Below are positions 34,533 to 43,723 of a DNA stretch of 62,389 nucleotides, in pieces. The DNA is from an uncultured Oscillospiraceae bacterium. Its GTDB lineage: Bacteria; Bacillota; Clostridia; Oscillospirales; Acutalibacteraceae. Within the stretch, counting starts at the first letter, position 1. Every line of letters begins with the position of its first letter. Under the pieces are notes generated by a model. The model worked only from the letters and a program-made list of their open reading frames with translations. It had not been told where the DNA came from and searched no databases. The translations under genes were made by a program, and so were the position numbers. The stretch spans positions 1-62,389 of the forward strand of contig CAUGOD010000013.1 of NCBI GenBank assembly GCA_959601025.1, given 5' to 3'.

Positions 34533-36800
34533 ATGGAAAGAATTCTTCAAAAGCTGGACGGAGTCTGGGAATATCGCGAAGCGTGCAATGCGGGCGAAAC
34601 AAGCGAAGCAGACCCGAACGCCCGGTTTGAAGAGGTGTATTTGCCCCATACCGTCCGCGCCCTTCCTTACAATTGCTTTGACGAACGGCTTTACCAGACG
34701 CGCGGCGTTTACCGCAAGCGGTTTTTTATCCCCTCCGATTGGGCGGGCCGCCGCCTGCGTCTGCGCTTCGAAGGCGTCATGGCGGAAGCGTCCGTCTTCC
34801 TGAACGGGAGCCCGGCCGGCGGACACCGGGGCGGCTACACGCCGTTCGAGGTGGATATCACCAGCTGGGCGAGGGCCGGAGAGGAAAACCTCCTGACCGT
34901 GGAGGTGGATTCCCGGGAGCTGCCGGGAATTCCGCCCTTCGGCGGACAGCTGGATTACCTGACCTACGGCGGAATTTACCGGGAGGTTTTCCTGCTGGCG
35001 ACCGACCCGGTGTTTATCGAAAACGCGCAGGTGCGGGCGAAGGACCTGCTGACGGATTCCCCCTCGCTCCGCATCCGGGTATTCCTGCAAAACCGCAGCG
35101 GACGGGAAGCCGGCGTACAGATAACGGCGTCGATCCGCGGCGAGGAGGGCGAAACGGCCGTCGGCGCGGCCGACGCGCTTCTTCCGGCGGAGGGGGACGG
35201 GGAGCTTGTGGAGTTTCCCCTGACCGTCGTCCGGAAGCCCGCGCTGTGGGAACTGGACGATCCCCGGCTATATGAAGCGCGGATCGCCGTAAAAACGCCC
35301 GGCGGCGGAACGGACGAATACCGTCTCCGCACCGGCTTCCGCCAGGCGGAATTCACCGAAAAGGGCTTTTACCTCAACGGCCGGCGGGTGAAGCTGTTCG
35401 GCCTGAACCGGCATCAGTCCTATCCCTATGTGGGCTACGCCATGCCGGAACGGGCCCAGCGCCGGGACGCGGACATCCTGAAAGAAGAACTGAACTGCAA
35501 CATCGTGCGCACCTCCCACTATCCCCAGTCCCCCCATTTTCTGGATTGCTGCGACGAGCTGGGGCTTCTGGTGTTCGAGGAACTGCCCGGCTGGCAGTTC
35601 GTGGGGGACGAAGCCTGGCAGCGGGAGGCGGCATCCAGCCTCGGGGAAATGATCCGGCGGGACTGGAACCACCCCTCCATCGTACTCTGGGGGACGCGGA
35701 TCAATGAATCCCAGGATTTCCACGATTTTTACGAGACCACCAACCGCCTGGCCAAAGAGCTGGATCCCACCCGGCAGACCGGCGGGGTACGGGCGATCGA
35801 CCACAGCGAGTTTCTGGAGGACGTATACACCGCCAACGATTTCGTGTATAACGGCGCAAACACCCCGCTCCGACCCCAACGGCAGGTCACGGGGCTGGAA
35901 AAGGACGTGCCGTATCTGGTGACCGAGTGCAACGGGCATATGTTCCCGACCAAGCGCTTTGATCCGGAGGAACGGCTGGTGGAGCACGCCCTCCGTCACG
36001 CCGCCGTACATAACCATGCCGCGCTGGACGACGCGGTCTGCGGCGCGCTGGGCTGGTGCGCCTTTGACTACAACACCCACTGCCAGTTCGGAAGCGGGGA
36101 CAAAATCTGCTATCACGGCGTGATGGATATGTTCCGGCAGCCGAAATACGCGGCGTATTTTTACATGAGCCAGTGCCCGCCGGAGAAACGGGGCGTGCTG
36201 AAGGTCGCCTCGGTGGGCGCCATGGGGGAACGAAGCGGCGGCGGCGTAGCGCCGCTCACCGTCTTCACCAATTACGACTTTATCCGGATTTATGCCGGCG
36301 GACGGGAGCTGGGCGTCTATTATCCCGACCGGGAACGCTTCCCCGGCCTGTCCCATCCGCCGATTGTGGCGGAGGAAGGACTGGGCTTCCTCTGGGGGGA
36401 GAACTGGCAGGGCCTGCGGATCGAAGCGTGGCGGCAGGGCCGCCTCGCGGCGGTGCAGGAGCTGGCGGCCAACCCTTATGCCGCGCGGCTGACGGCGGCG
36501 GCGGACGACAGTACCCTGTGGGCGGACGGCTCGGACGGTACCCGTGTGGTGTTCCGGCTGGAGGATCAGAACGGCCGTCGGCTTCCGTTCAACCAGGCGG
36601 TGCTGTCGCTTTCCCTGGAGGGCCCCGGCGAGCTGATTGGCCCGGACACGCTGCCCATGCCGGGCGGCTCAGCCGGGCTGTGGGTGCGGGCGAAGGCCCG
36701 GCCGGGGACAATCCGGCTGCACGGCCGGGCCATGGATTTTCAGGCCGAAGCCGTAATAAGCGTTATTCTGCGGGAAGGAGCCGTCGAATATGACCAATAA
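34533..36800 (+). CDS. Glycoside hydrolase family 2 enzyme
   Basis: 755 residues from ATG 34533. N-terminal jelly-roll (about 20-180: LPHTVRALPYN; AEASVFLNGSPAGGHRGGYTPF), Ig-like domain (about 190-285), TIM barrel (about 290-590) and a C-terminal beta domain. In the barrel NHPSIVLWGTRINES carries the Asn-Glu acid/base and LVTECNGHM the likely nucleophile Glu. Beta-galactosidase or beta-glucuronidase type is likely; the exact substrate is not. There is no signal peptide, so it acts inside the cell on imported glycans. The frame is open to a GTG at 34461; 34533 is preferred from GH2 alignments, with AAAGGA 15 nt upstream. Confidence 0.92.
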   Translation: MERILQKLDGVWEYREACNAGETSEADPNARFEEVYLPHTVRALPYNCFDERLYQTRGVYRKRFFIPSDWAGRRLRLRFEGVMAEASVFLNGSPAGGHRGGYTPFEVDITSWARAGEENLLTVEVDSRELPGIPPFGGQLDYLTYGGIYREVFLLATDPVFIENAQVRAKDLLTDSPSLRIRVFLQNRSGREAGVQITASIRGEEGETAVGAADALLPAEGDGELVEFPLTVVRKPALWELDDPRLYEARIAVKTPGGGTDEYRLRTGFRQAEFTEKGFYLNGRRVKLFGLNRHQSYPYVGYAMPERAQRRDADILKEELNCNIVRTSHYPQSPHFLDCCDELGLLVFEELPGWQFVGDEAWQREAASSLGEMIRRDWNHPSIVLWGTRINESQDFHDFYETTNRLAKELDPTRQTGGVRAIDHSEFLEDVYTANDFVYNGANTPLRPQRQVTGLEKDVPYLVTECNGHMFPTKRFDPEERLVEHALRHAAVHNHAALDDAVCGALGWCAFDYNTHCQFGSGDKICYHGVMDMFRQPKYAAYFYMSQCPPEKRGVLKVASVGAMGERSGGGVAPLTVFTNYDFIRIYAGGRELGVYYPDRERFPGLSHPPIVAEEGLGFLWGENWQGLRIEAWRQGRLAAVQELAANPYAARLTAAADDSTLWADGSDGTRVVFRLEDQNGRRLPFNQAVLSLSLEGPGELIGPDTLPMPGGSAGLWVRAKARPGTIRLHGRAMDFQAEAVISVILREGAVEYDQ

Positions 36801-39693
36801 ACAAAACAGGCTGCTTTCAGCGGCTCGGCGGACCGCCGCCCTGCTGTGCACGGGAGCGCTGGCGGTCAGCGGCCTCTTTTCCCTTTCCGCCCTCGCCGCC
36901 CCGGATGGGGAAAACGAACTCGGCGAGGATCGGTTCACCGCCAGCTTGATGGATCGGGAAAACACCTACGCCTCCTATCTGGAGACCATACAAACGCAGC
37001 CGGACGGGACGGAGGCAATCCCGCTGGCGGCTTCCGCCTTCCTTGCTGAGGGGATCACCCCCACAGAATATGAGAGCAGGGAAGCGCTGCTTTTCTCCGG
37101 TGAAGGGGAAAACGCTGAAGCGACGGTTTCGGTAAAGAAAGCCGGCGTTTATGAGCTTTCCTTCCTTTACTATCCGCTCCCCGACAACAGCCGGGAGATC
37201 GAGATCGGGCTGGAGCTGGACGGCGCCTTCCCTTTCAGCGAGGCGGCGACCATCGTGCTGGAACGGGCCTGGCGGGATGAAACGGAAATCCAGACCGATC
37301 CGACGACAGGCAACCAGTACAGCCCCCGGCAGGTCGAAAGCCCGATGTGGCTGACCTCCCTCCTCAAGAACCGGGACGGCAAATACCGGGGAGCCTACCG
37401 CCTTTATCTGACGGAGGGCGAGCATACGCTGACGCTGACCGCTTTGCAGACCGCCTTTGCCTTCGGCGGCTGTACCCTGACCCCGCCCGACGAGCCGCCT
37501 GCCTATGCCGACTATGTGAAAACACACGGCGAGCCGGCCGACGGTGAATACCGGCAAACCTACGAGGCGGAACGCGCCTCCCTCAAATCCGACCAGACGT
37601 TGAGCCCCTCGGGGGACCGGACCAGCCCCAACACCACCCCCTACGACGTGGCAAAGCTCCGGATGAACGTGATCGGCCGGAACTGGTCCTCCCCCGCCCA
37701 GTGGATCGAATGGGAATTCACCGTACCGGCGGACGGCTATTACCGCTTCCATTTTCGCTATCAGCAGGATGGGGTCAAGGGCATGGCGACCCATCGGATC
37801 CTGACCATCGACGGAAAAACGCCTTTCCAGGAAGCGGAAGCCCTCCGCTTCCCCTATACGGAGGGCTGGGCCTCCGCCGGCCTGCAGGACGGCGAGGGGC
37901 AGGACGCCGCCGTCTGGCTGGAGGCCGGGCCGCATACCCTCCGGCTGGAGGCGACCTCCGGCGACCTGACCGAATCCATTCGGTCGCTGGATAACGTGGT
38001 TTATACCCTCAACGAGCTGTATCGGCAGATCATCATGATCACCGGCGTTTCCCCGGACAAATACCAGGATTATAATCTGGACGCCAGCGTGCCGGGGCTT
38101 CTCGACACCCTCTCTTCCGCCGCCTCCGCGCTGCGGAGCGCCTATGCGGACGTGACCGCGCTCTCCGGCGGCAAGGGCAATTACGCCGAGCTCCTCAGCC
38201 GGTTCGCCTACCAGCTGGAGGACTTTGTGGAGGAGAGCGACACCATCGACCTGCGGCTGACCGAGTTCAAGGACAACATCAGCGCGCTCTCCGCCTGGCT
38301 GCTGGACATGAAACAGCAGCCGCTGCTGCTGGATTCCTTTACCGTCAGCAGTCCCGGCGTCACCCTTCCCCGGGCGGAGGACAGCTTCTGGGAAAGAGTG
38401 AAGCACGAGCTGTCCGCGTTCCTCATTTCCTTTGTGGAGGACTACAGCGCCGTCGGCTTTGAAGCCAGGAAGGAAAACATCACCCTGTGGCTCAATTCCG
38501 GCCGGGATCAGGCGCAGGTGATCAAATCCATGGTAAGCGATATGTTCACCCCGCAGACCGGTGTCGGCGTCGAGATCAAGCTGGTCAACGCCACCCTGGT
38601 GCAGGCCCGCCTGTCCGGCAACTCTCCCGACGTGTCCGTCATGCAGGGACGGGGCCAGCCGGTCAACCTCGCGGCGAGGAACGCGCTGCTCCCTCTGGAT
38701 GATTTTGAAGGCTTTTCGGAGGTGATGGCCCGGTTCCAGGCCTCCGCCGCGATACCGTACCAGCTCAATGGAAAAACCTACGCCCTCCCCGATTCGCAGA
38801 CCTTCTTCATGCTGTTTTACCGGAAGGACGTTTTAAAGGAGCTGGGGCTGACGCCCCCGCAAACCTGGGATGAGCTGCGGGCGATTTCCTCGGCGCTCCA
38901 GCGGAACAATATGGAGGTCGGGCTGCCCTATACCAGCATCGACGCGAGCGGCGCGGTGGATTCGGGCATGGGCTCGCGGAATATCTTCTCCGCCCTGCTG
39001 CTCCAGCAAGGGGGACGGGTGTACAACGACAGCCTGTCCGCCACGGAGCTGTCCGACCCGATTGCCCAGCAGGCGTTCATCGACTGGGCGGAGTTTTATC
39101 AGCTGTACGACATGCCCCTGACCTATGATTTTTATAACCGCTTCCGCACCGGGGAAATGCCGGTCGGCATCGCCGCCTACACCATGTATAACCAGCTGAC
39201 AGTGGCCGCGCCGGAGATCCGGGGGCTGTGGGAAATGCTCCCCATCCCGGGCACGGCCGGAGAGGATGGAAGCCTGGATATTTCCCAGGGCGGCGCCGGG
39301 ACGGCGGCGATCATCCTGCGGGACACGAAAAATCCCGAAGCATGCTGGCAGTTTTTAAAATGGTGGACCTCCGCGGAGGCCCAGACCCGCTACAGCAGCG
39401 ATATCGAAGCCGCCATGGGCGTTTCGGCCCGCTACCCCACCTCCAATCTGGAGGCGTTTCAGAACATCCCCTGGACCCGGCGGGAAACCGCCAGCCTGAT
39501 GAAGCAATGGGAAAGCGTGGAGGAAATCCCCGAGGCGGTGGGAGGGTACACCCTCGTGCGCGGTCTGGACAACGCTTTCCGCGAAGCGGTGCTGGAGGGG
39601 CGGAATCCCCGCGAGGCGCTGCTGGTCTGGAATCGGAGCATCAACGCGGAAATCCAAAGAAAGCGGGAGGAATTCCGGTATGACATGGACTAG
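36790..39693 (+). CDS. Giant solute-binding protein with N-terminal CBM-like modules
   Basis: 967 residues, twice the size of ordinary sugar-binding proteins. Signal peptide 1-36 (cut near ALA/AP; no lipobox). Two beta-sandwich-like modules follow (about 80-240, GVYELSFLYYPL; about 255-410, GYYRFHFRYQQDG), then a helical connector (about 410-540). The family 1 binding fold starts about 548 (ENITLWLNSGRDQAQVIKSM; NGKTYALPDSQTFFMLFYRK; ending EACWQFLKWWTS). It should deliver an oligosaccharide to the two permeases encoded next. The lack of a lipid anchor is unusual for a Gram-positive binding protein. Its ATG overlaps the GH2 gene by 11 bases and its end overlaps the first permease. Confidence 0.9.
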   Translation: MTNKQNRLLSAARRTAALLCTGALAVSGLFSLSALAAPDGENELGEDRFTASLMDRENTYASYLETIQTQPDGTEAIPLAASAFLAEGITPTEYESREALLFSGEGENAEATVSVKKAGVYELSFLYYPLPDNSREIEIGLELDGAFPFSEAATIVLERAWRDETEIQTDPTTGNQYSPRQVESPMWLTSLLKNRDGKYRGAYRLYLTEGEHTLTLTALQTAFAFGGCTLTPPDEPPAYADYVKTHGEPADGEYRQTYEAERASLKSDQTLSPSGDRTSPNTTPYDVAKLRMNVIGRNWSSPAQWIEWEFTVPADGYYRFHFRYQQDGVKGMATHRILTIDGKTPFQEAEALRFPYTEGWASAGLQDGEGQDAAVWLEAGPHTLRLEATSGDLTESIRSLDNVVYTLNELYRQIIMITGVSPDKYQDYNLDASVPGLLDTLSSAASALRSAYADVTALSGGKGNYAELLSRFAYQLEDFVEESDTIDLRLTEFKDNISALSAWLLDMKQQPLLLDSFTVSSPGVTLPRAEDSFWERVKHELSAFLISFVEDYSAVGFEARKENITLWLNSGRDQAQVIKSMVSDMFTPQTGVGVEIKLVNATLVQARLSGNSPDVSVMQGRGQPVNLAARNALLPLDDFEGFSEVMARFQASAAIPYQLNGKTYALPDSQTFFMLFYRKDVLKELGLTPPQTWDELRAISSALQRNNMEVGLPYTSIDASGAVDSGMGSRNIFSALLLQQGGRVYNDSLSATELSDPIAQQAFIDWAEFYQLYDMPLTYDFYNRFRTGEMPVGIAAYTMYNQLTVAAPEIRGLWEMLPIPGTAGEDGSLDISQGGAGTAAIILRDTKNPEACWQFLKWWTSAEAQTRYSSDIEAAMGVSARYPTSNLEAFQNIPWTRRETASLMKQWESVEEIPEAVGGYTLVRGLDNAFREAVLEGRNPREALLVWNRSINAEIQRKREEFRYDMD

Positions 39694-40648
39694 CCGAATG
39701 AAGGAAAACTACCGGTGGAACCGCTCCCGCCGCGAAGAACTCCGGCGGACCCGGATCCCGCTGAAAAAGGAGCTGAAACAGAATTATCAGCTGTATCTGA
39801 TGCTGCTTCCGTTTGTTCTGCTCTTCCTTCTCTTCGTCATCATCCCCGTATTCAGCGCCGTGGCGCTGAGCTTCACCTATTACAACATCTTTGAGTCGCC
39901 GGCGTTTACCGGCTTCCAGAATTACATCAGCCTTTTTTCCAACGACGAGGTATTTTTCATCGCCCTGAAAAACACCCTAGCTTTCGCGGTGGTTACCGGG
40001 CCGATCAGCTATGTGCTTTGCTTTTTCATCGCCTGGCTGATCAACGAGATGTCGTCGAAGGTGCGGGTATTCCTGACCTGCGTGTTTTACGCCCCCACCC
40101 TCGCCTCGTCGGTCTATTTTATCTGGCAGTTTATTTTCAGCGGGGACTCCTACGGCCTGATGAACAGCTTCCTGATGCAGCTCGGGCTGATCCGGGAGCC
40201 GATCCAATGGCTGACCGACGCGCGGTACAGCCTGGGCGTGCTGATGGTGGTGCAGATATGGATGAGCCTCGGCACCAGCTTCCTGGCCTTTATCGCCGGC
40301 TTCAAGGCGGTGGACCCCAGTCTGTACGAGGCGGCGGATATCGACGGCATCCGCAACCGGTATCAGGAGCTGGCCTATATCACCCTGCCGATCATGAAGC
40401 CCCAGCTGGTTTTCAGCGCGGTAATGCAGATTTCCGCTTCCTTTTCGGTGAGCACAATCTCCATGCAGCTTTGCGGCTTCCCCAGCACCAAATACGCGGC
40501 GCATACCATCGTGCTCCACATCATGGATTACGGGAATATCAAATACGAAATGGGCTACGCCTGCGCGGTGGCGGTGGTGCTGTTCGCCATAATGCTTCTG
40601 GTCAAGTTCCTCGTTGACAGGCTGCTGGGCCTGTTGGGCTCGGAATAA
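39680..40648 (+). CDS. Sugar ABC transporter permease, MalF/LplB type (importer 1)
   Basis: 322 residues with six hydrophobic helices after a basic N-terminus. The coupling loop EAADIDGIRNRYQELAYITL, with the conserved EAA...G motif, marks a CUT1-type permease. Overlaps the binding-protein gene by 14 bases. It pairs with the permease encoded 34 bp downstream. No ATPase gene lies anywhere in the locus, so a shared MsmX-like ATPase elsewhere is inferred. Confidence 0.93.
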   Translation: MTWTSRMKENYRWNRSRREELRRTRIPLKKELKQNYQLYLMLLPFVLLFLLFVIIPVFSAVALSFTYYNIFESPAFTGFQNYISLFSNDEVFFIALKNTLAFAVVTGPISYVLCFFIAWLINEMSSKVRVFLTCVFYAPTLASSVYFIWQFIFSGDSYGLMNSFLMQLGLIREPIQWLTDARYSLGVLMVVQIWMSLGTSFLAFIAGFKAVDPSLYEAADIDGIRNRYQELAYITLPIMKPQLVFSAVMQISASFSVSTISMQLCGFPSTKYAAHTIVLHIMDYGNIKYEMGYACAVAVVLFAIMLLVKFLVDRLLGLLGSE

Positions 40649-40682
40649 GGGGCGTCCATATCGGCGAAAGGGAGGAGTTTCT

Positions 40683-41555
40683 TTGACCGGAATCAAACGC
40701 GGTTTCTCAACACGGAACCGGCATGCCAACCGTACCCGGTTCGGCACTTTCCTGATCTTTGTTTTCCTGGGGCTGCTGGGGGCGTTTATGCTCCTGCCTC
40801 TCCTGTACGGCATACTGAACGCCTTTAAGCCGCTGGAGGAAATCTACATCTTCCCGCCCCGCTTTTTCGTGCGGAACCCGACGCTGGACAACTTTTCTAT
40901 GCTGTTTAAGCTGGCGTCCGGGCTGTGGGTTCCCTTCAGCCGGTACGCCTTCAACAGCGTCTTTGTGGCGGTGGCGGCGACGGTAGGGCATGTGGTGATT
41001 TCCTCCATGGCGGCCTTTCCTCTGGCAAAATACCGGCTGCGGATCCGCTGGATATTTCCCGTGATCGTGGCCTGCCTGCTGTTCAGCTCGGCGGTGCTGT
41101 GGATTCCGCAATACGTCATCATGTCCCGTCTGGGAATTATTAATACCTACTGGGTCTACATCCTCCCCGCGCTTCCGGCGCCGATCGGGGTGTTCCTGAT
41201 GAAGCAGTTCATGGAGCAGATTCCCTTTGTGCTGGTGGAATCCGCCATCATCGACGGGGCAAGCCAGTGGCGAACCTTCTGGAAAATCGTGATGCCTCAG
41301 GTAAAGCCCGCCTGGCTGACGCTGACGCTCTTCGCCTTCCAGTCCGTCTGGAACCAGAGCCTGCAGGGCCTGGTTTTCAGCGAGGAACTGAAGCTGCTGG
41401 GGGACGCCATCAGCCAGATCATGGCGGGCGGCTTTCTGCGGATGGGGGCCTCGATGGCCGGGAGCGTGTTTATGATTATCCCGCCGATCGTGCTGTTCAT
41501 GGTGACCCAGAACAAGGTCATTGAAACCATGGCCTATTCCGGCATCAAGGGATAG
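40683..41555 (+). CDS. Sugar ABC transporter permease, MalG/YtcP type (importer 1)
   Basis: 290 residues, six helices, EAA loop ESAIIDGASQWRTFWKIVMP. The start is TTG at 40683 behind GGGAGG (7 nt); the frame extends upstream to 40614 inside the previous gene but without a ribosome binding site. The protein ends with MAYSGIKG, the usual MalG-type C-terminus. Partner of the preceding permease. Confidence 0.92.
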   Translation: MTGIKRGFSTRNRHANRTRFGTFLIFVFLGLLGAFMLLPLLYGILNAFKPLEEIYIFPPRFFVRNPTLDNFSMLFKLASGLWVPFSRYAFNSVFVAVAATVGHVVISSMAAFPLAKYRLRIRWIFPVIVACLLFSSAVLWIPQYVIMSRLGIINTYWVYILPALPAPIGVFLMKQFMEQIPFVLVESAIIDGASQWRTFWKIVMPQVKPAWLTLTLFAFQSVWNQSLQGLVFSEELKLLGDAISQIMAGGFLRMGASMAGSVFMIIPPIVLFMVTQNKVIETMAYSGIKG

Positions 41556-41613
41556 GGCGGGACAAAGGCCGGCGGACAACACGACGGTAAGGACAGATGG
41601 GAGGAACGCGGGG

Positions 41614-43698
41614 ATGTCACATCCTGCACGAAAAACAGCGGCGGCGCTGCTGGCGGCGCTCGCCCTGCTGTCGCCCGGCATAAGCGCGGGCGCGGCGGCG
41701 CCGGAAGAGGGCTACTGCTACAACAGCTACGATGAGTCGGTGCCCGCCCCGGCGGGCTATCAGTATGACCGGACGATATATGGAAGCGAGCTTGCGGAAG
41801 GAAGCTTCGGGCAGGCGCAGGACATGGCGGCCTATCGCGGCGAGCTGTATGTGCTTAACAATAAACAGGGGACGGTTTCCGTCCTGAACGCTGATCTGGA
41901 ATTTCTCCGCAGCATCCGCTTCACGAAGGACGGGCAGGAGCAGTCGACAGCCGGCGCAAACGGGCTTTTCCTCGAAACGGTCGGGGACGAGCTGCAGATT
42001 CTGGTGGCGGACACGGAAAACCAGCGCATTCTCCGCACGGACGCGGAAGGCCGGATTCTTCAGGAATACAGCAAGCCGGAGGAGGAGCTTTTTCCCCAGT
42101 CGCTGGATTTCCGGCCCTCCAAGGTGCTGGCCGGACGGGACGGCACCGTGTATGCGATCTGCCAGAACCTTTACCGGGGAGCAGCTACCTTCTCCCGGGA
42201 AGGGGAATTTCTGGGCTTCTTTGGCAGCAACGACGTCGACATTACGGCGGCGATGCTGCTGGAGCACTTCTGGAAAAGCCTGATGAACCAGGAGCAGCTC
42301 GGCCGGATGCAGCGCAGCGTTTCGATTGAATTTTCCAATTTTGCGGCGGACAGCCGCGGCTTTATTTATACCTGCACGCGGGTGACCGACAACTCCATGG
42401 GAGAAATCAAGCAGCTCAACGCCAAGGGAATCAATATCCTGCCAGTGGAAAACTACGGCGACCTGGAGGACGTTTGGATCAAGAACGAACACCAGGACAC
42501 CGCGTTTGTGGACATCCTGACCATGAACGACCAGATCATCGCGGCGCTGGACGCCCAGCGGGGACGCGTATTCCTCTACAGCAGCGACGGCACGCTTCTG
42601 ACGGTCTTCGGCGATACGGGGCGGTTTTCGGGAACCTTCCGCACCCCCTCCGCGCTGGAGTGCATCGGCAGCCGCCTGTATGTGCTCGATCCGTATAAGG
42701 ATTCCATCACCCGCTTTTCGCCGACGGAATACGGCGCGGCCCTGCTGGAAGCGTCCGCCCTGTATCAGGAGGGGAAATATACCGAATCGGTGGAGCTGTG
42801 GAACCAGGTGATGCGGCAGAACGGCAATTTTGAAACCGCCTATGTCGGCATCGGGAAGGCCCTTATGGGAGCGGAAAATTACGGCGAAGCCATGGCCTAT
42901 TTCCAAAAGGGGCAGGACCGGGAGGGATATTCCCAGGCGTATGAAGAATACCGCAAGACCCGAACCACGTTCCTGGTGGCGCCGGTGATGGCCGGCGCGG
43001 CCGTCCTGCTGCTCCTCGGCTTTCTGTACGCCCGCTTCTTCAAAGGGCCGAGGAGGGAGGTAAACCTGCGGGACGCTTCCCTACTCAGGCGGTGCCGCCA
43101 TACGCTGCTGCATCCGACGGACGGCTACGCCGCCCTTCTGAGCGCCCCGCGCCGGGGCGTCATGATCCTGTCGGCGGCGCTCGTCCTCTGTCTGTTCGGC
43201 ACGGCGGTGCTCTCCCGGCAGGCTACCGGCTTTATTTTCAACCCTAACAAGCTGGAGGACCTGGACATCCGGCTGGTCTTTGCCTCCACCGTGGTGGTGT
43301 TTCTCGCCTTTGTGGTCTCCAACCGGCTGGTCTGCACCTTGTTCAACGGGAACGGCGCGGTGTGGGAAATCTTCGGTGTTTCCAGCGTGGCGTTGATTCC
43401 GGCGCTGGCCGCCGTAGTGCTCAAGACCCTGCTGAGCCACTTTCTTTCCATCGGCGAGGGCGGACTCCTGACCGTTTTGGTGTGGGGCGGGATCGCCTGG
43501 TCGGCCCTGCTTCTGCTCGCCGGCATGAAACTGATCCACGAATACGACGGGAAGCAGGCGGTGCTGTCCGTACTCTTCACCGGTGTGGGAATGCTGTTGA
43601 TGGCCTTCATCGCCCTTCTGGTCTGGGGACTGTATAACCAGATCGGCGCGTTCTTCTCCACAATCATCGACGAAATCAGCTATATGCGGCTTACATAG
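41614..43698 (+). CDS. Extracellular beta-propeller / TPR / Yip1 membrane protein
   Basis: 694 residues. Signal peptide (1-28), an NHL/YVTN-like propeller (about 50-370; DMAAYRGELYVLNNKQGTVS, LYVLDPYKDSITRFSP), two TPR-like repeats (about 375-445; ALYQEGKYTESVELWNQVM, AENYGEAMAYFQKG), one membrane helix (about 455-478), a basic cytosolic stretch, then a five-helix Yip1 domain (from about HPTDGYAALLSAPRRG). The propeller and TPR face outward. Function unknown; the place between two sugar importers suggests a role in glycan sensing or transporter organisation. ATG behind GGGAGG (9 nt). Confidence 0.85.
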   Translation: MSHPARKTAAALLAALALLSPGISAGAAAPEEGYCYNSYDESVPAPAGYQYDRTIYGSELAEGSFGQAQDMAAYRGELYVLNNKQGTVSVLNADLEFLRSIRFTKDGQEQSTAGANGLFLETVGDELQILVADTENQRILRTDAEGRILQEYSKPEEELFPQSLDFRPSKVLAGRDGTVYAICQNLYRGAATFSREGEFLGFFGSNDVDITAAMLLEHFWKSLMNQEQLGRMQRSVSIEFSNFAADSRGFIYTCTRVTDNSMGEIKQLNAKGINILPVENYGDLEDVWIKNEHQDTAFVDILTMNDQIIAALDAQRGRVFLYSSDGTLLTVFGDTGRFSGTFRTPSALECIGSRLYVLDPYKDSITRFSPTEYGAALLEASALYQEGKYTESVELWNQVMRQNGNFETAYVGIGKALMGAENYGEAMAYFQKGQDREGYSQAYEEYRKTRTTFLVAPVMAGAAVLLLLGFLYARFFKGPRREVNLRDASLLRRCRHTLLHPTDGYAALLSAPRRGVMILSAALVLCLFGTAVLSRQATGFIFNPNKLEDLDIRLVFASTVVVFLAFVVSNRLVCTLFNGNGAVWEIFGVSSVALIPALAAVVLKTLLSHFLSIGEGGLLTVLVWGGIAWSALLLLAGMKLIHEYDGKQAVLSVLFTGVGMLLMAFIALLVWGLYNQIGAFFSTIIDEISYMRLT

Positions 43699-43723
43699 CG
43701 TCTGGGAAAGGAAGGAAAAGAGG

